64,000 bases of DNA. Source: Rhizobium leguminosarum. Lineage in GTDB: Bacteria; Pseudomonadota; Alphaproteobacteria; Rhizobiales; Rhizobiaceae. The stretch is from contig NZ_CP016286.1 in the NCBI RefSeq assembly GCF_001679785.1, positions 2,170,001 to 2,234,000 of the forward strand. Reading direction: 5' to 3'. A program made the translations under genes and the position numbers. Positions 44,415 to 53,589 of the stretch are shown here, one piece after another; position 1 is the first letter of the stretch, and each line of letters opens with the position of its first letter. The notes under the pieces are model-generated. The model did not search any database, was not told the DNA's origin, and saw only the letters and a list, made by a program, of their open reading frames with translations.

Positions 44415-46077
44415 AGTTTCCGTCCATAAACGCTGGTTTTCTTGAGCTTGCAGCGCACTTGGGTTCCGCTTGGTGGCCGCTTTGAAGCCATGCGGTGTGG
44501 CTCATGGGTGCTAATTGCGGCGGCCAGGATTTCTGGTGGACATGCGCGCATTGGCAACTGCCGGCGTCACGCCGGTCCGGTTTTGGCTGGCGACATGGGA
44601 TGTCAGGTCGGCCTGAGGCGGGCGAAGAGGGCGAGATTGTATGCGACCACCGAGGACCAGACATAAGCCTTGAAGTGGTCGAGCCCACGCCAGGTGCAGC
44701 GCCCCAAGCCGTAGGCGCGTTTGAGGCAGGAGATGCCGGCCTCGATGCCGGCGCGGAAGTTGCGCAGCTTGCGATAGACCCAGCGGCTCTTGACCATGTC
44801 TTCGATCCTGAGGCCGCACTTCTTGTGGAAGGCCATGTCGCAGATGCCCCAGGCTTTGGCTCGGCTCAAATTATCGCGGCTGGCATAGCCGCCGTCGGCC
44901 GCCGCCTGACGCGGCGCCTCGCCCCAGATGCCGATGTGGCGTTCCAGCATCGGCAGCAAGCGCTCGCTGTCGGCCGGGTTGCCGGTTTCGACGACGAGGT
45001 CGAGGATCAGCCCGCTTGTGCCGGTGGTCAAATTGATCTTATGGCCATACTCGACGTCGCGGCTGCCTTTGACGATGATGTCGGCATGCGGCTCGAACAA
45101 ACTGACCAGCTTGTCGCCAGCCGGCACCGCCTCGCCGGCCAGGACCCGCCGCTCGGTCTGGGCGATGATCCGTTCGATCAGCGGCTTATAGTGGCGGAGT
45201 TGGGCCTGCCAGAGTTCGACCGCCGGGCCCGCCGCCAAGGGCAGTTGCGCCGCCGCCTGTTCGAGATAGCTCAAGGTGGTGCGCGTGATCCTGACCAGCG
45301 CGCGATAGTGCTGAACTCGTTTCGGACGACCGCGGGTAAATTGGATCGCCCGGGATCGCTTCTTCGCCGCGCGGCAGTGATCGTGCCATGAGATGGCGCT
45401 GCCCAAGGAAGCCGCCTGCTGCAACAGCCGCACCATCACCCGCACGCAGTCCCACAAAAGACTACTGTCGCTCGGTTCGTGCATCAGCGCCGAAGTGACG
45501 GTGCTGTCGATGCGCACGACCTTGCCGCGTTCCACCTTGTCCTGCCGGGCGCTCGTCAACAGCACGCGATTGATCGCTTCAAAGGTCCCGGCCCGGATCG
45601 CGCTGATCGTCTTGTGCAAGACCGACTTCTTCGGGTTCCACCCCCACGGCAGCCGGGCAAAGGCCCGGAACGAGGCGGAATCTTCCAGATGAAAGGCCAA
45701 CTCCTCATAACTCAACTGACGGTGTTGTTTGAGCAGGGCGCAACGCAGCACGGCCTCCGCCGGCAGGCCCTCGCGGCCGGTCTCCTTGACGCCGTGGCGG
45801 CGCAGGTCCTGCGCTACCAGCCCGAGCAGATCACGATGCTCATCCAGCCATTGCGACATGGCTTTCAGCTCGCGGCCGATCTCGTGTTCGGCGAAAAGAT
45901 CGAATATATTGGCTTGGACGGTGCGTTCTTGGCGCATTGTCGGCTCCGGCGGTTGCGGGTTTGTCTTTAGAATCAATGGCTTGATCTAAAGTATACCTGA
46001 AACCGCCGGGCTTTGCCCGCCGCAATATCGCAATTCCTCCAATAATTTCAGTGGTTTACCGTTTGTGGACGGGCACT
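44415..46077. mobile_element. Complete insertion sequence, 1663 bp, 4-bp target duplication
   Basis: Ends are inverted repeats: AGTTTCCGTCCATAAACG at 44415-44432 against AGTGCCCGTCCACAAACG read inward from 46077 (15 of 18 match). AGCT is duplicated at 44411-44414 and 46078-46081. The boundaries are confirmed because excision restores vapC in frame. It carries one transposase gene on the minus strand. The family is probably ISNCY-like by transposase type; this was not checked against a database. Confidence 0.88.
44603..45937 (-). CDS. Transposase (ISNCY-like)
   Basis: A 444-residue transposase: N-terminal recognition segment (LFAEHEIGRELKAMSQWLDEHRD), then a DDE-type catalytic core. Asp in VVRIDSTVTSA, Asp in AAADGGYASRDNL and Glu in the C-terminal RAGIEAGISCLKRAYGLGRC are candidate acidic residues. 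It appears intact, without frameshift, so the element may still be active. ATG 45937 is preferred; a TTG/ATG at 45976 is also in frame. It fills the element between the inverted repeats. Confidence 0.88.
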   Translation of the reverse strand: MRQERTVQANIFDLFAEHEIGRELKAMSQWLDEHRDLLGLVAQDLRRHGVKETGREGLPAEAVLRCALLKQHRQLSYEELAFHLEDSASFRAFARLPWGWNPKKSVLHKTISAIRAGTFEAINRVLLTSARQDKVERGKVVRIDSTVTSALMHEPSDSSLLWDCVRVMVRLLQQAASLGSAISWHDHCRAAKKRSRAIQFTRGRPKRVQHYRALVRITRTTLSYLEQAAAQLPLAAGPAVELWQAQLRHYKPLIERIIAQTERRVLAGEAVPAGDKLVSLFEPHADIIVKGSRDVEYGHKINLTTGTSGLILDLVVETGNPADSERLLPMLERHIGIWGEAPRQAAADGGYASRDNLSRAKAWGICDMAFHKKCGLRIEDMVKSRWVYRKLRNFRAGIEAGISCLKRAYGLGRCTWRGLDHFKAYVWSSVVAYNLALFARLRPT

Positions 46078-46184
46078 AGCTAGGGAACATGGATGCCGGC
46101 TGCTATTCGTGGGGGACGACTTCGTTAGGACCGATATAGAAAACGCGCTTTGAACGATGCGGCGGTTGCCAGCACCGGCCGCCC

Positions 46185-47465
46185 CTACAACGCATCCAGC
46201 GGAATCTTCAAATACCGCCTGCCATTCCCCTCCGGCTCGGGCAGCCGCCCGCCGCGGATATTCACCTGCAGCGCGTGCAGCATCAGCTTCGGCTTCGGCA
46301 GCGTGCGGTCGCGCGCCTGCCGCAGCGCCACGAAGCCGGCCTCGTCGATGCCTGATATATGCGGGTTGGCGCGCTTCTGCGCCGCCACCGTGCTTTCCCA
46401 GCGCGGGTGCCGGCCGCCGGGCTGGTAGTCGTGGCCGGAAAAGAGGCGGGTCTCCTCGGGCAGCGACAGGATGGCCTGGATCGAGTGCCAGAGAGCGGCA
46501 GCACTTCCGCCCGGGAAATCCGTGCGCGCCGTGCCGGAATCCGGCGCGAACACCGTGTCGTGCACGAAGGCGGCGTCACCGATCACATAAGTGATCGATG
46601 CGAGCGTGTGCCCGGGCGAAAACATCACGCGGGCCTTAAGCGCACCGATCTCGAACGTGTCGCCCTCGGCAAACAGCCGGTCCCATTGCGAACCGTCGGT
46701 TTCCAGGGCCGGCCAGTTGTAGATCTCCTTCCAAAGCTTCTGCACCTCCGTGACATGTGCGCCGATCGCGCTCGGCGCGCCGGTCTTTCCTTTGACGTAG
46801 TGCGCGGCGGAGAAATGATCGGCATGCGGATGGGTGTCGAGGATCCACTCGACCGTCAGCCCTTCGCTTTCGACATGAGCGAGGATGGCATCGGCATTGG
46901 CCGTCCCCGTCGCCCCCGACATCTCGTCGAAATCGAGCACCGGGTCGATGATCGCACAGCGTTTCGTGGCCGGATCGGAAACCACATATTGCACACTATA
47001 GGTGCGGGGCTCGAAGAAGGCCTTTACATGAGGCGCCTGCCCCGCCCGCTTCTCCAGAAAACGTCGCGCGCCGGCAAGATCGAAGCCGAGGTTTTGACCG
47101 AAGGCCTCGACATCCCCGGGCTTCATCCGCCCGTCGAGCACCTCGCCCAGCGCATAGAGCGTCAGCGCCCGCGTGCCGCTCTTGCAATGGGCGACGACCG
47201 GCCCCTTCGCTTGCGCCATCGCCATCTGGAAGGCGCGGATATCAGCCTCGGTGATCTCGGAGCTCTTCACCGGCACGAAGCAGTAGGAAAGCTCGACGGC
47301 GGCCGCCGCCGCCTTTTCCGCAGCATTGCCGGGCTGATCCGGCTCCTCGCCATCCGGCCGGGCATTGATGACGCCGGCAAAGCCGCGCGCCGCGAAATCG
47401 GCAAAGTCCGCGGCATGGGGCTGTCCCGCTACCGATATCAGCTCATTGACCCTCACGGATGTCAT
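46185..47465 (-). CDS. blh: Blh: rhodanese-like/persulfide dioxygenase fusion
   Basis: A 426-residue two-domain protein. Residues ~1-110 form a phosphatase/rhodanese-like DUF442 domain with the catalytic HCKSGTRA loop (Cys near residue 95). Residues ~135-400 form an ETHE1-type metallo-beta-lactamase (THPHADHFS, GHTLASITYV, GHDYQPGGR), the persulfide dioxygenase half. It oxidises sulfide-derived persulfide to sulfite and transfers sulfur, protecting cells from H2S. In related rhizobia and Agrobacterium it is controlled by BigR; no bigR gene is in this window. ATG 47465. Next on the same strand is a DsrE-family gene. Confidence 0.92.
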   Translation of the reverse strand: MTSVRVNELISVAGQPHAADFADFAARGFAGVINARPDGEEPDQPGNAAEKAAAAAVELSYCFVPVKSSEITEADIRAFQMAMAQAKGPVVAHCKSGTRALTLYALGEVLDGRMKPGDVEAFGQNLGFDLAGARRFLEKRAGQAPHVKAFFEPRTYSVQYVVSDPATKRCAIIDPVLDFDEMSGATGTANADAILAHVESEGLTVEWILDTHPHADHFSAAHYVKGKTGAPSAIGAHVTEVQKLWKEIYNWPALETDGSQWDRLFAEGDTFEIGALKARVMFSPGHTLASITYVIGDAAFVHDTVFAPDSGTARTDFPGGSAAALWHSIQAILSLPEETRLFSGHDYQPGGRHPRWESTVAAQKRANPHISGIDEAGFVALRQARDRTLPKPKLMLHALQVNIRGGRLPEPEGNGRRYLKIPLDAL

Positions 47466-47568
47466 CGAAGCCCCTGCGCCCGCATCATGCCGTATCGCAT
47501 GTATTACGCTACAATCTCACAAGTATATCGCCGAGCGCAAGAATAGCTTCCGCCCGGCGCGTGCCTGA

Positions 47569-47937
47569 TTAAAACGACAGCGTCGCCGCCCCCTGCTTGA
47601 TCTCGGCATGCATGGCGCTGGCGCCGACGATGACGACGCCGTCGAGCAAATCTTCCTTGTTGTAGCCGCGGGAAGTCACGCAGGGCGGGCAGGCCCAGAT
47701 CGTGCCGCCGCGCTGCTGGAAATTCTCGATCAGGCTCGCGAGCGGTTCGAGCGGCGGCACATGCGTCATGCGCTGGCCACCCTTGCGCACCAGGTCGATC
47801 CCGGTGCTGGTGAGGAATACCGAGACCTTCAGCCCGGCGGTGATGCCGCCATTGGCAATGGTGAAGGCGACGGAGGACAGTTCGGATTCGATGCCCTTGG
47901 TGACGAGCACGACCAGTTTGTCGGTTGCCGTTTGCAT
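47569..47937 (-). CDS. DsrE-family protein
   Basis: A 122-residue single-domain DsrE/DsrF-like protein: N-terminal beta strand KLVVLVTKGIESELSSVAFTIANGG and the Cys pair IWACPPCVTSRGY near residue 84. DsrE-type proteins carry sulfur on a conserved Cys; the CPPC here could do so or could be structural. It lies 104 bp upstream of blh on the same strand, so the pair forms a small sulfur-handling module. Divergent from the cupin/AraC gene across ~70 bp. Confidence 0.85.
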   Translation of the reverse strand: MQTATDKLVVLVTKGIESELSSVAFTIANGGITAGLKVSVFLTSTGIDLVRKGGQRMTHVPPLEPLASLIENFQQRGGTIWACPPCVTSRGYNKEDLLDGVVIVGASAMHAEIKQGAATLSF

Positions 47938-48007
47938 AGTATTCTCCTCTCATTGGGTTTGAATGCACTGATGATAGGAGCGCGCGCGGCGCGCGTATTT
48001 GGCCGGA

Positions 48008-49014
48008 ATGCGTGAAGCCTTGTCCGAAAATCCAGACGCTGCGGGTGTCGCGCGCGACGACGTGCTGTCGGCGTTGCTTTCGACGATCCGCCTTTCGGGA
48101 TCGCTGCAATTCTGCTTCATGCCGACGGGCGACTGGCAGACCGATGCCGCGCCGTCGCTTGCAAATCTTTCGGCAAAGGCATCGGGCACGATGCCGTTTC
48201 ACATCGTTGTGGCCGGCCGCTGCTGGCTGAAAGTGGAGGACGAAGAGACCGATCTCGAGGCCGGCGACGTGCTGGTCTTTCCCTTCGGCACCGGACATCA
48301 GCTCGGCGCGGGAAGAGACGGCAAGCTGGTGCTCCCGACCCGCGACCTGCCGCAGAAGCCATGGCGTGAGATTCCCGTGCTGCGTTACGGCGACGAGACA
48401 CAAGGCGTGCGGCTGCTCTGCGGCTATCTGCAGTGGGATGGGCTGAGCTTCGCGCCGCTTCGGCAGCCCTGCCCAGGCTGATCCATGTCAGGACGAGGGC
48501 GGCCAATGATGGCGACTGGCTGCGCGCCACCATCCGCCAGATGGTCGAGGAGGTCGACAGGCCACGCGCCGGCGGCGTCTCGATGCTGCCGCGGCTGACG
48601 GAAATCCTCTTCATCGAGATCCTGCGCCACCAGATCATGATGGCCGAGCCAAGCTCGGTCGGCTGGCTGGCGGCGCTTGCCGACCCGGCGCTGTCGCGCT
48701 GCCTCTCCCTCATTCACGACGATCCCAAACGTGACTGGTCGCTGGAGCAATTGGCTGCGGCATCGGGAATGTCGCGAAGCGCCCTCGCTGATCGCTTCCA
48801 GGCGATGCTTTCGACATCGCCGATCCGCTATATCCGCGACTGGCGGCTTTATCTCGCAAGCGTCGCGCTCGCCACATCGGGTCAGCCGATCGCGGCGATC
48901 GCCTATGACGCCGGCTATGCCACCGAAGCCGCCTTCAACCGCGCCTTCTCCCGCGCCTTCGCCACCCCACCGGCAGCCTGGCGGGCGACGGCGTCCAAGA
49001 GAGCCTCATCCTGA
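48008..49014 (+). pseudogene. AraC-family regulator with cupin domain, frameshifted
   Basis: Residues 1-~155: a cupin-type sensor domain (LQFCFMPTGDWQTD ... FHIVVAGRCWLKVEDEETDLEAGDVLVFPFGTGHQ), after which the frame runs into TGA at 48479-48481. The AraC half continues in the -1 frame (LPRLIHVRTRAANDGDWLRATI ... SLEQLAAASGMSRSALADRF, AIAYDAGYATEAAFNRAFSRAF) to 49014. One missing base in the region GCCGCTTCGGCAGCC (e.g. CTTCTGGCA to CTTCGGCA) explains the break. Start ATG 48008, or TTG 47999. Divergent from the DsrE/blh module, which it would plausibly regulate. Confidence 0.8.
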
Positions 49015-49331
49015 CGTGCCCGCAGGAGCCTCGAAGGAAGAGGCGGGTGCTCGGCGTGGCTGCAACATCGATGCAAGGAGCCGCGCCGCGGCATGTCCTT
49101 CGAGGCTACGCCCTATGGGCTGCGCGCCTCAGGATGAGGAGCGTTGGAGGATGCCGCACCAATAAGCTCCATTGCGGTCAATCTCACTCCCAATCCACCG
49201 GGTTGCCGCTTCAAGAGTCCCATCAGGCAATGAAGCGATTTCTTGCTTCCGGCCAGCTCGGATTCCGTCGAACGGCCAGGCGATGGCGCGGGAGGAGCGA
49301 AGTTGCCTCTAACTGCAATCAGGTCAGAAGT
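49015..49331. repeat. Gene-free stretch with a short repeated motif
   Basis: No gene. CCTTCGAGG near 49099 followed by CTCAGGATGAGG near 49128 and GTTGGAGG recurs in shorter form near 23457-23500 (CCTTCGAGG...CTCAGGATGAGG...CTGGAG). The same motif pair in two gaps suggests a small interspersed repeat. Confidence 0.4.
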
Positions 49332-49715
49332 TCAAACGGGTGGATTGCTGACGCCATGCGGCTGCATCTCTTTCTGAATGACGCAGAACCTGTTTCCATC
49401 AGGATCGGCCAGAACGATATAGTCCGCGCCTTCGGGATAGCGCCAATCCACACGCTGCGCTCCAAGAGACAACAGCCGCTCGACCTCGGCTTGCTGATCG
49501 GATGCATAGAGATCGAGATGATGGCGCTGGTGGGTGGTGGGGTCGGATGAAACGATCGTGATCGCCATCTGCTGTCCTTCGCCCGTGACCGGGACAAGAA
49601 TGGCCCAATCTTCCGACGGCTCTCGCAAAGGTTTATAATTCAAGGCCGCGCACCAGAATTCGATGGCGCGCGCAACATCCCTTACACCCCAGACAATCGA
49701 GCCAATCGTAAGCAT
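49332..49715 (-). CDS. VOC-family protein
   Basis: A 127-residue glyoxalase/bleomycin-resistance-fold protein: MLTIGSIVWGVRDVARAIEFW at the start, HHLDLYASDQQAEVERLL, and VLADPDGNRFCVIQKE at the end, the standard VOC pattern with a probable metal-binding His/Glu set. ATG 49715 has GAGGAGG; the longer reading to 49793 is rejected. First of three small minus-strand genes (VOC, cupin, VOC) that could be a detoxification cluster. Confidence 0.85.
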   Translation of the reverse strand: MLTIGSIVWGVRDVARAIEFWCAALNYKPLREPSEDWAILVPVTGEGQQMAITIVSSDPTTHQRHHLDLYASDQQAEVERLLSLGAQRVDWRYPEGADYIVLADPDGNRFCVIQKEMQPHGVSNPPV

Positions 49716-49876
49716 CAAATGTGCCTCCTCAAGACCATATGCGCGCGTCGGTGACATGGACGCAGCGCGGTTAGGACATACGGATATTTCCAAGCGACAG
49801 GACTCTTGAGAGAGTGCCGTGCCGCGAAAGCGATCGCGCCGACAATAGACAGACCCGATTGACTCGTGATGATCGG

Positions 49877-50359
49877 TCAGCGCGGTTGCGGGCCTGTCAA
49901 TCCCAGGGCCAGCGTGATGTCGTTAATGATCCCCAGTCGCGCTTCGATCACCGCGATTTTCTCAGGCGTATCGGCACCAAAAGCCTCGATATCGATGAAC
50001 AATTGCTCGCAGCCGCCGGGCGTGACCGTGCCGAACATCCGGCCGGGTTCGTCGCCTATGTTTCGCCAACTGTGCGGTACATGTGGCGGCAGAACGACAA
50101 CGGTTCCCACAGGCGCGTCGAACGCCTCGTCGCCGCATTGGAATCGATAGAGACCGCGAATGACCCGAAAGACTTCCGTCTCCCGGGTGTGCGTGTGCGG
50201 GGCCGGACCATGACCCGGCGGCGTGAAGGTTTCCCACATCCCGAACGCGCCGTCTGTCTCGGCGGCCGTGGCATGGATGACAATCCTCGCGCCGAAGGGC
50301 GCCTTCGCCACGCGCTCCTTGCCGGGCAAAGAGACGACGGCATTCCTGAAACTCGACAT
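49877..50359 (-). CDS. Cupin-domain protein
   Basis: A 160-residue single cupin: the metal-binding motif 1 HTHTRETEVFRVIRGLYRFQCGDEAFDAPVG and motif 2 PPHVPHSWRNIGDEPGRM are present. The first two His of motif 1 (PAPHTHTRETEVF), its Glu and the motif 2 His (HVPHSW) could bind a metal. GTG 50365 is in frame but ATG 50359 is better spaced from GGGAGG. It lies between two VOC genes on the same strand. Confidence 0.85.
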   Translation of the reverse strand: MSSFRNAVVSLPGKERVAKAPFGARIVIHATAAETDGAFGMWETFTPPGHGPAPHTHTRETEVFRVIRGLYRFQCGDEAFDAPVGTVVVLPPHVPHSWRNIGDEPGRMFGTVTPGGCEQLFIDIEAFGADTPEKIAVIEARLGIINDITLALGLTGPQPR

Positions 50360-50401
50360 ATCCACCTCCCCTCAATTGCATTCTTTGGCGGAGCCCTGCG
50401 C

Positions 50402-50782
50402 TTACCCTTGCGGCGCCGGCTCATTGAGCATCGCTTCGATATTATATCCGTCGGGGTCGAGAACGAAGCAGGCATAATAGTTCTCTTCATATTCCGGCCG
50501 CGGGCCGGGCGCGCCATTGTCCCGGGCGCCGGCTTCGAGCGCGACCCGATAAAACGCCTCGACCTCCGCCCTGCTCCGAACCCGGAAGGCAACGTGCAAA
50601 CGCGTCAGAGGCGGCTTGTCGTCGGTGTGCTGTATCTCGAACAGGCTGCCGCCGACATCGAAGGCCCAGAACACGCCCTCCTTCCCGAAGGAGAGGCGAT
50701 AACCCAGAGGGTCGAAAGCGCGCTCATAGAATAATTTGCTCTTCTGCAGGTCACCCACTGCAATGGTGATATGATCGATCAC
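50402..50782 (-). CDS. VOC-family glyoxalase-like protein
   Basis: A 126-residue VOC protein, MIDHITIAVGDLQKSKLFYERAFDPLGYRL at the start, HVAFRVRSRAEVEAFYRVALEAGARDNGAPGPRPEYEENYYACFVLDPDGYNIEAM at the end. His6, His in RLHVAF and Glu in NIEAM are the usual metal ligands. It starts with GTG at 50782, 8 nt after GGGAGG. It is 42 nt upstream of the cupin gene and probably co-transcribed with it. Confidence 0.88.
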   Translation of the reverse strand: MIDHITIAVGDLQKSKLFYERAFDPLGYRLSFGKEGVFWAFDVGGSLFEIQHTDDKPPLTRLHVAFRVRSRAEVEAFYRVALEAGARDNGAPGPRPEYEENYYACFVLDPDGYNIEAMLNEPAPQG

Positions 50783-50878
50783 ACCGTGCCCTCCCTATCG
50801 TTCCAGCGTCTCATCATAGTTGATGTTCCTTCCGCGTTTTTCCAGCGGCCAGACCAATCGGCGCCGCCGGACAGCAAA

Positions 50879-50903
50879 AGCCCCGCCAATCATTGACGGG
50901 GCT
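50879..50903 (-). terminator. Rho-independent terminator, minus strand
   Basis: AGCCCCG-TCAATGATTGG-CGGGGCT on the minus strand, followed by TTTTGCT. It lies 147 nt past the DUF1127 stop. The gap 50783-51049 otherwise holds nothing recognised. Confidence 0.65.
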
Positions 50904-51049
50904 ATGCTTGCTGAAAATCGGTCGGCATTACGTCTTGGGAGGGGAATCAATGATTGCCTGCTGCCAATCGAATCTGGCGCGATCCTTGTCCCGTGGATCC
51001 TCGCCTTGTCGACTGGCAGCCGACGCGTCCGCGCAGTCGAACGTTCGAA

Positions 51050-51292
51050 CTATCGCATTGACATCAACTTCGTCATCAGCCCTGCTTTGATTTCGAGCAC
51101 GGGTCGATTGACTTCCGGATGGCCGATGTCATCCCGGGGGTAACCGATGTCCCTCAGCTGGTCGGGCGTCAGATCTGCCAATGCCTTCCGTCTTGCGACG
51201 CTCCGCTGCCACTTCCTCAGGGCAGCGACGATGATTGTTACGCTGTTCGGCCTCGGCGCGCTGATGCCGGCGTGAGTTTCCGTGTGAGCCAT
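51050..51292 (-). CDS. DUF1127-domain small protein
   Basis: An 80-residue protein ending in the DUF1127 motif RKALADLTPDQLRDIGYPRDDI, with an Arg-rich segment before it. DUF1127 proteins in Rhizobiales are small, often stress- or phosphate-regulated and RNA-associated in a few studied cases. ATG 51292 is preferred over the longer reading to 51391. It is followed, at a distance, by a rho-independent terminator at 50879. Confidence 0.85.
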   Translation of the reverse strand: MAHTETHAGISAPRPNSVTIIVAALRKWQRSVARRKALADLTPDQLRDIGYPRDDIGHPEVNRPVLEIKAGLMTKLMSMR

Positions 51293-51468
51293 TTTCAGTC
51301 TCCCATTTGTGAGATTTGCAAGTGGGAGCCTGACACGCGGGCGTATTCCGGCTGTTCGGTTCAGCGTGAACGGCCAGGAAAACCTCGACAAGCCGCCGCT
51401 AAATCGGTGTTAAATCTATCTGCCGAAATGCTATTCTGCGGTGGCGGTCGAAATCTGGGAGACGATCT

Positions 51469-53481
51469 TTGCGCATCAGGTTGCTGGGTGGCCTTGAAGT
51501 GATGTCCCGGGAGCACCGGCAAATCCGCTTCACCACGCGCAAGACGTCACTTCTTTTTGCTGCCCTGGTGCTTGCAGGCCGCCGCGGCCATCGCAGGGAA
51601 CTGCTTTCCGAAGCTTTCTGGCCAGGACGAAGCAATGAGCAGGCCCGCAACAGCCTGCGCCAGGCGCTGGTCGATATCAGACGATCGTTTCCGGCCGGCG
51701 GGGATGCCGCCGTCTACATCGACGGGGATCAGGAGACCGTCGCGCTGATAACAGGTCCTGATGAAATCGACATTTCGATCTTCGACCGTAAACTGGAGGC
51801 CGGCCGGACGGCCGATCTCGCTCTTGCCGCCGACCTCTACCGTGGCGAGGTGCTGGCAGGCGAGGCCATTCCGGACGAATTAGACGAGTGGTTCGGCCCG
51901 TATCGGAGCACATATCAACGCAAGGCACTGCAACTGGTGGAGCGGCTGAGCCAAGCGCTTTCCGAGCCAGGCAGCGCTGAAGAATCGGCCTGCGAAGGGC
52001 TGGCTGAGAGGCTGCTCGCTGCGGACCCGACCGTGGAGGCCGCCCATCGGGCGCTGATGCAGATCCACGCTCTGAGGGGCCACGAAAACGCGGCTCTGCG
52101 CCAGTACGAAGCCTGCCGGGCGCTCTTGAAGAAGCATCTTCAGGCTGTACCAGAAGCACAGACGTCCTCCCTGGCAGCTTCGCTGCAATCGCGGCAGGGA
52201 CCCGGACATCCGCGGAGCGCACCGGCCGCCGACGTCGGAGCGCAGCCGCAGGTCTTCCCCGCCCCGGCGAAGCATCACGACCGGCCATCGGTTGCGGTCC
52301 TGCCATTTCAGAATTTGAGCGGCGACGCGGAGCAGGAATATTTTGCCGACGGCATCGTCGAGGACATCACCATCGCGCTTGCTCAATTCCGCCATCTCTA
52401 CGTCATCGCCCGGAATTCGAGCTTCACCTACAAAGGTCAGGCGGTCGATATAAAGCAGGTCGGGCGTGAGCTGGACGTGCGCTATGTGGTCGAAGGAAGT
52501 GTGCGCCGGACCGGTGACCGTCTGCGCATTGCAGGCCAACTCATCGACACGTCGACGGGTGCGCACCTCTGGGCCGATCGTTTTGACGGAACCCTGGCGA
52601 ATGTCTTCGATCTTCAGGATCAGGTCGCCTCGAGCATCGTCGGCGCCATAACGCCAAAAGTGTAGGAGGCTGAGATCGAGCGTGCCAAACGCAAGCCGAC
52701 CGAGAGCCTCGACGCCTATGACTACTATCTCCGCGGCCTGGCGGCCTTCGACCGGACGATCACCAACAGATCGGTCATCGACGAGGCCTTGCGGCTTTTC
52801 AGGGAGGCGATCGAGCGTGACCCGGAATTCGCCATAGCCCATGCACGGGCGGCACGCTGCTACGCTACCCGAAAGAGCAACGGCTGGATGCTCAATCCCG
52901 CCGACGAGACTGCCGAAGCCACCCGGCTGGCGAGGAGAGCCGTCGAACTTGGCTGGGACGATGCGGTTGCGCTCATCTACGGCGGATATGTCATCGGTTA
53001 TGTCGGCGGCGACCTCGATGACAGTGCGGCCTGCATCGATCGCGCACTCTTCCTCAACCCGAACCTGGCCGCTGCGCTCGGCGTCAGCAGCTGAGTGAAG
53101 GCTTGCCTCGGCGAGCCCGATAAGGCCATTGAACACGCAACACTCGCCATGCGTCTCAGCCCTTTGGATCCGCGCCTCTTTGCCTGGCAGTTCAACATCG
53201 GTCTCGCGCATTTTTGCGCCGGCCACTATGACGATGCTGCCGCCTGGGCAGGAAAATCGCTACACCACCAGCCGAACTACCCGAGCGCCATGCGCGTGAT
53301 GGGGGCGAGCCAGGCCATGGCCGGGCGGCTTGTGCAAGCCCGCGAAACGATCGCCCGCCTGTGCCTGATGGACCCAGCCCTCCGACTTTCCAATCTCGCC
53401 GACGTGCTGCCACCATTCCGGCGACCGGACGATCGCAATCGATATATCGAGGCTCTCAGGATGGCGGGACTACCAGAGTAG
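51469..53481 (+). pseudogene. BTAD/TolB-like/TPR transcriptional regulator with two in-frame stops
   Basis: One frame of 671 codons. Order: OmpR-type winged helix plus bacterial transcriptional activator domain (LGGLEVMSREHRQIRF ... YRGEVLAGEAIPDELDEWFG), a TolB/adenylate-cyclase-associated domain (SVAVLPFQNLSGDAEQEYFADGIVEDI), then TPR repeats (ALRLFREAIERDPEFAIAHARAARCYA). TAG at 52663-52665 follows ITPKV, and TGA at 53092-53094 splits SS and VKACLG; reading continues in the same frame past both. TTG 51469 start with GGGAG 8 nt upstream. Two independent nonsense changes make decay more likely than a sequencing error. Confidence 0.82.
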
Positions 53482-53589
53482 CTGCCGCTTCAGCGGCTTC
53501 TTCGGAACGAAGGGGTCATGGCCGGGCTATTGCCGACCCCCTATCGGCTAATTGCGAAACGATGCTGCTTCGTGCGAAAATGCCGCGCG

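Larger units (their letters stand above)
44103..46153 (+). pseudogene. vapC: VapC PIN-domain toxin, interrupted by an insertion sequence
   Basis: The first 104 codons (MIAVDTSALMAIVLGEPQAD ... LNFGDCFAYEVA) carry the PIN acidic residues Asp5, Glu in VAEALI, and Asp in FGDCFAY. The element 44415-46077 then interrupts the gene. Removing it and one AGCT copy joins ...EVA to REHGCRLLFVGDDFVRTDIENAL and the stop TGA at 46151-46153, giving a complete 127-residue VapC, including the VGDDF-x-x-TD motif. In the current state translation ends within the element after EVASFRP. Confidence 0.85.

Noticed and set aside
51469..52665. Secondary-metabolite (SARP-type) cluster regulator
   Set aside because: The BTAD domain alone is not evidence for a biosynthetic cluster; no polyketide, peptide or tailoring genes are near.
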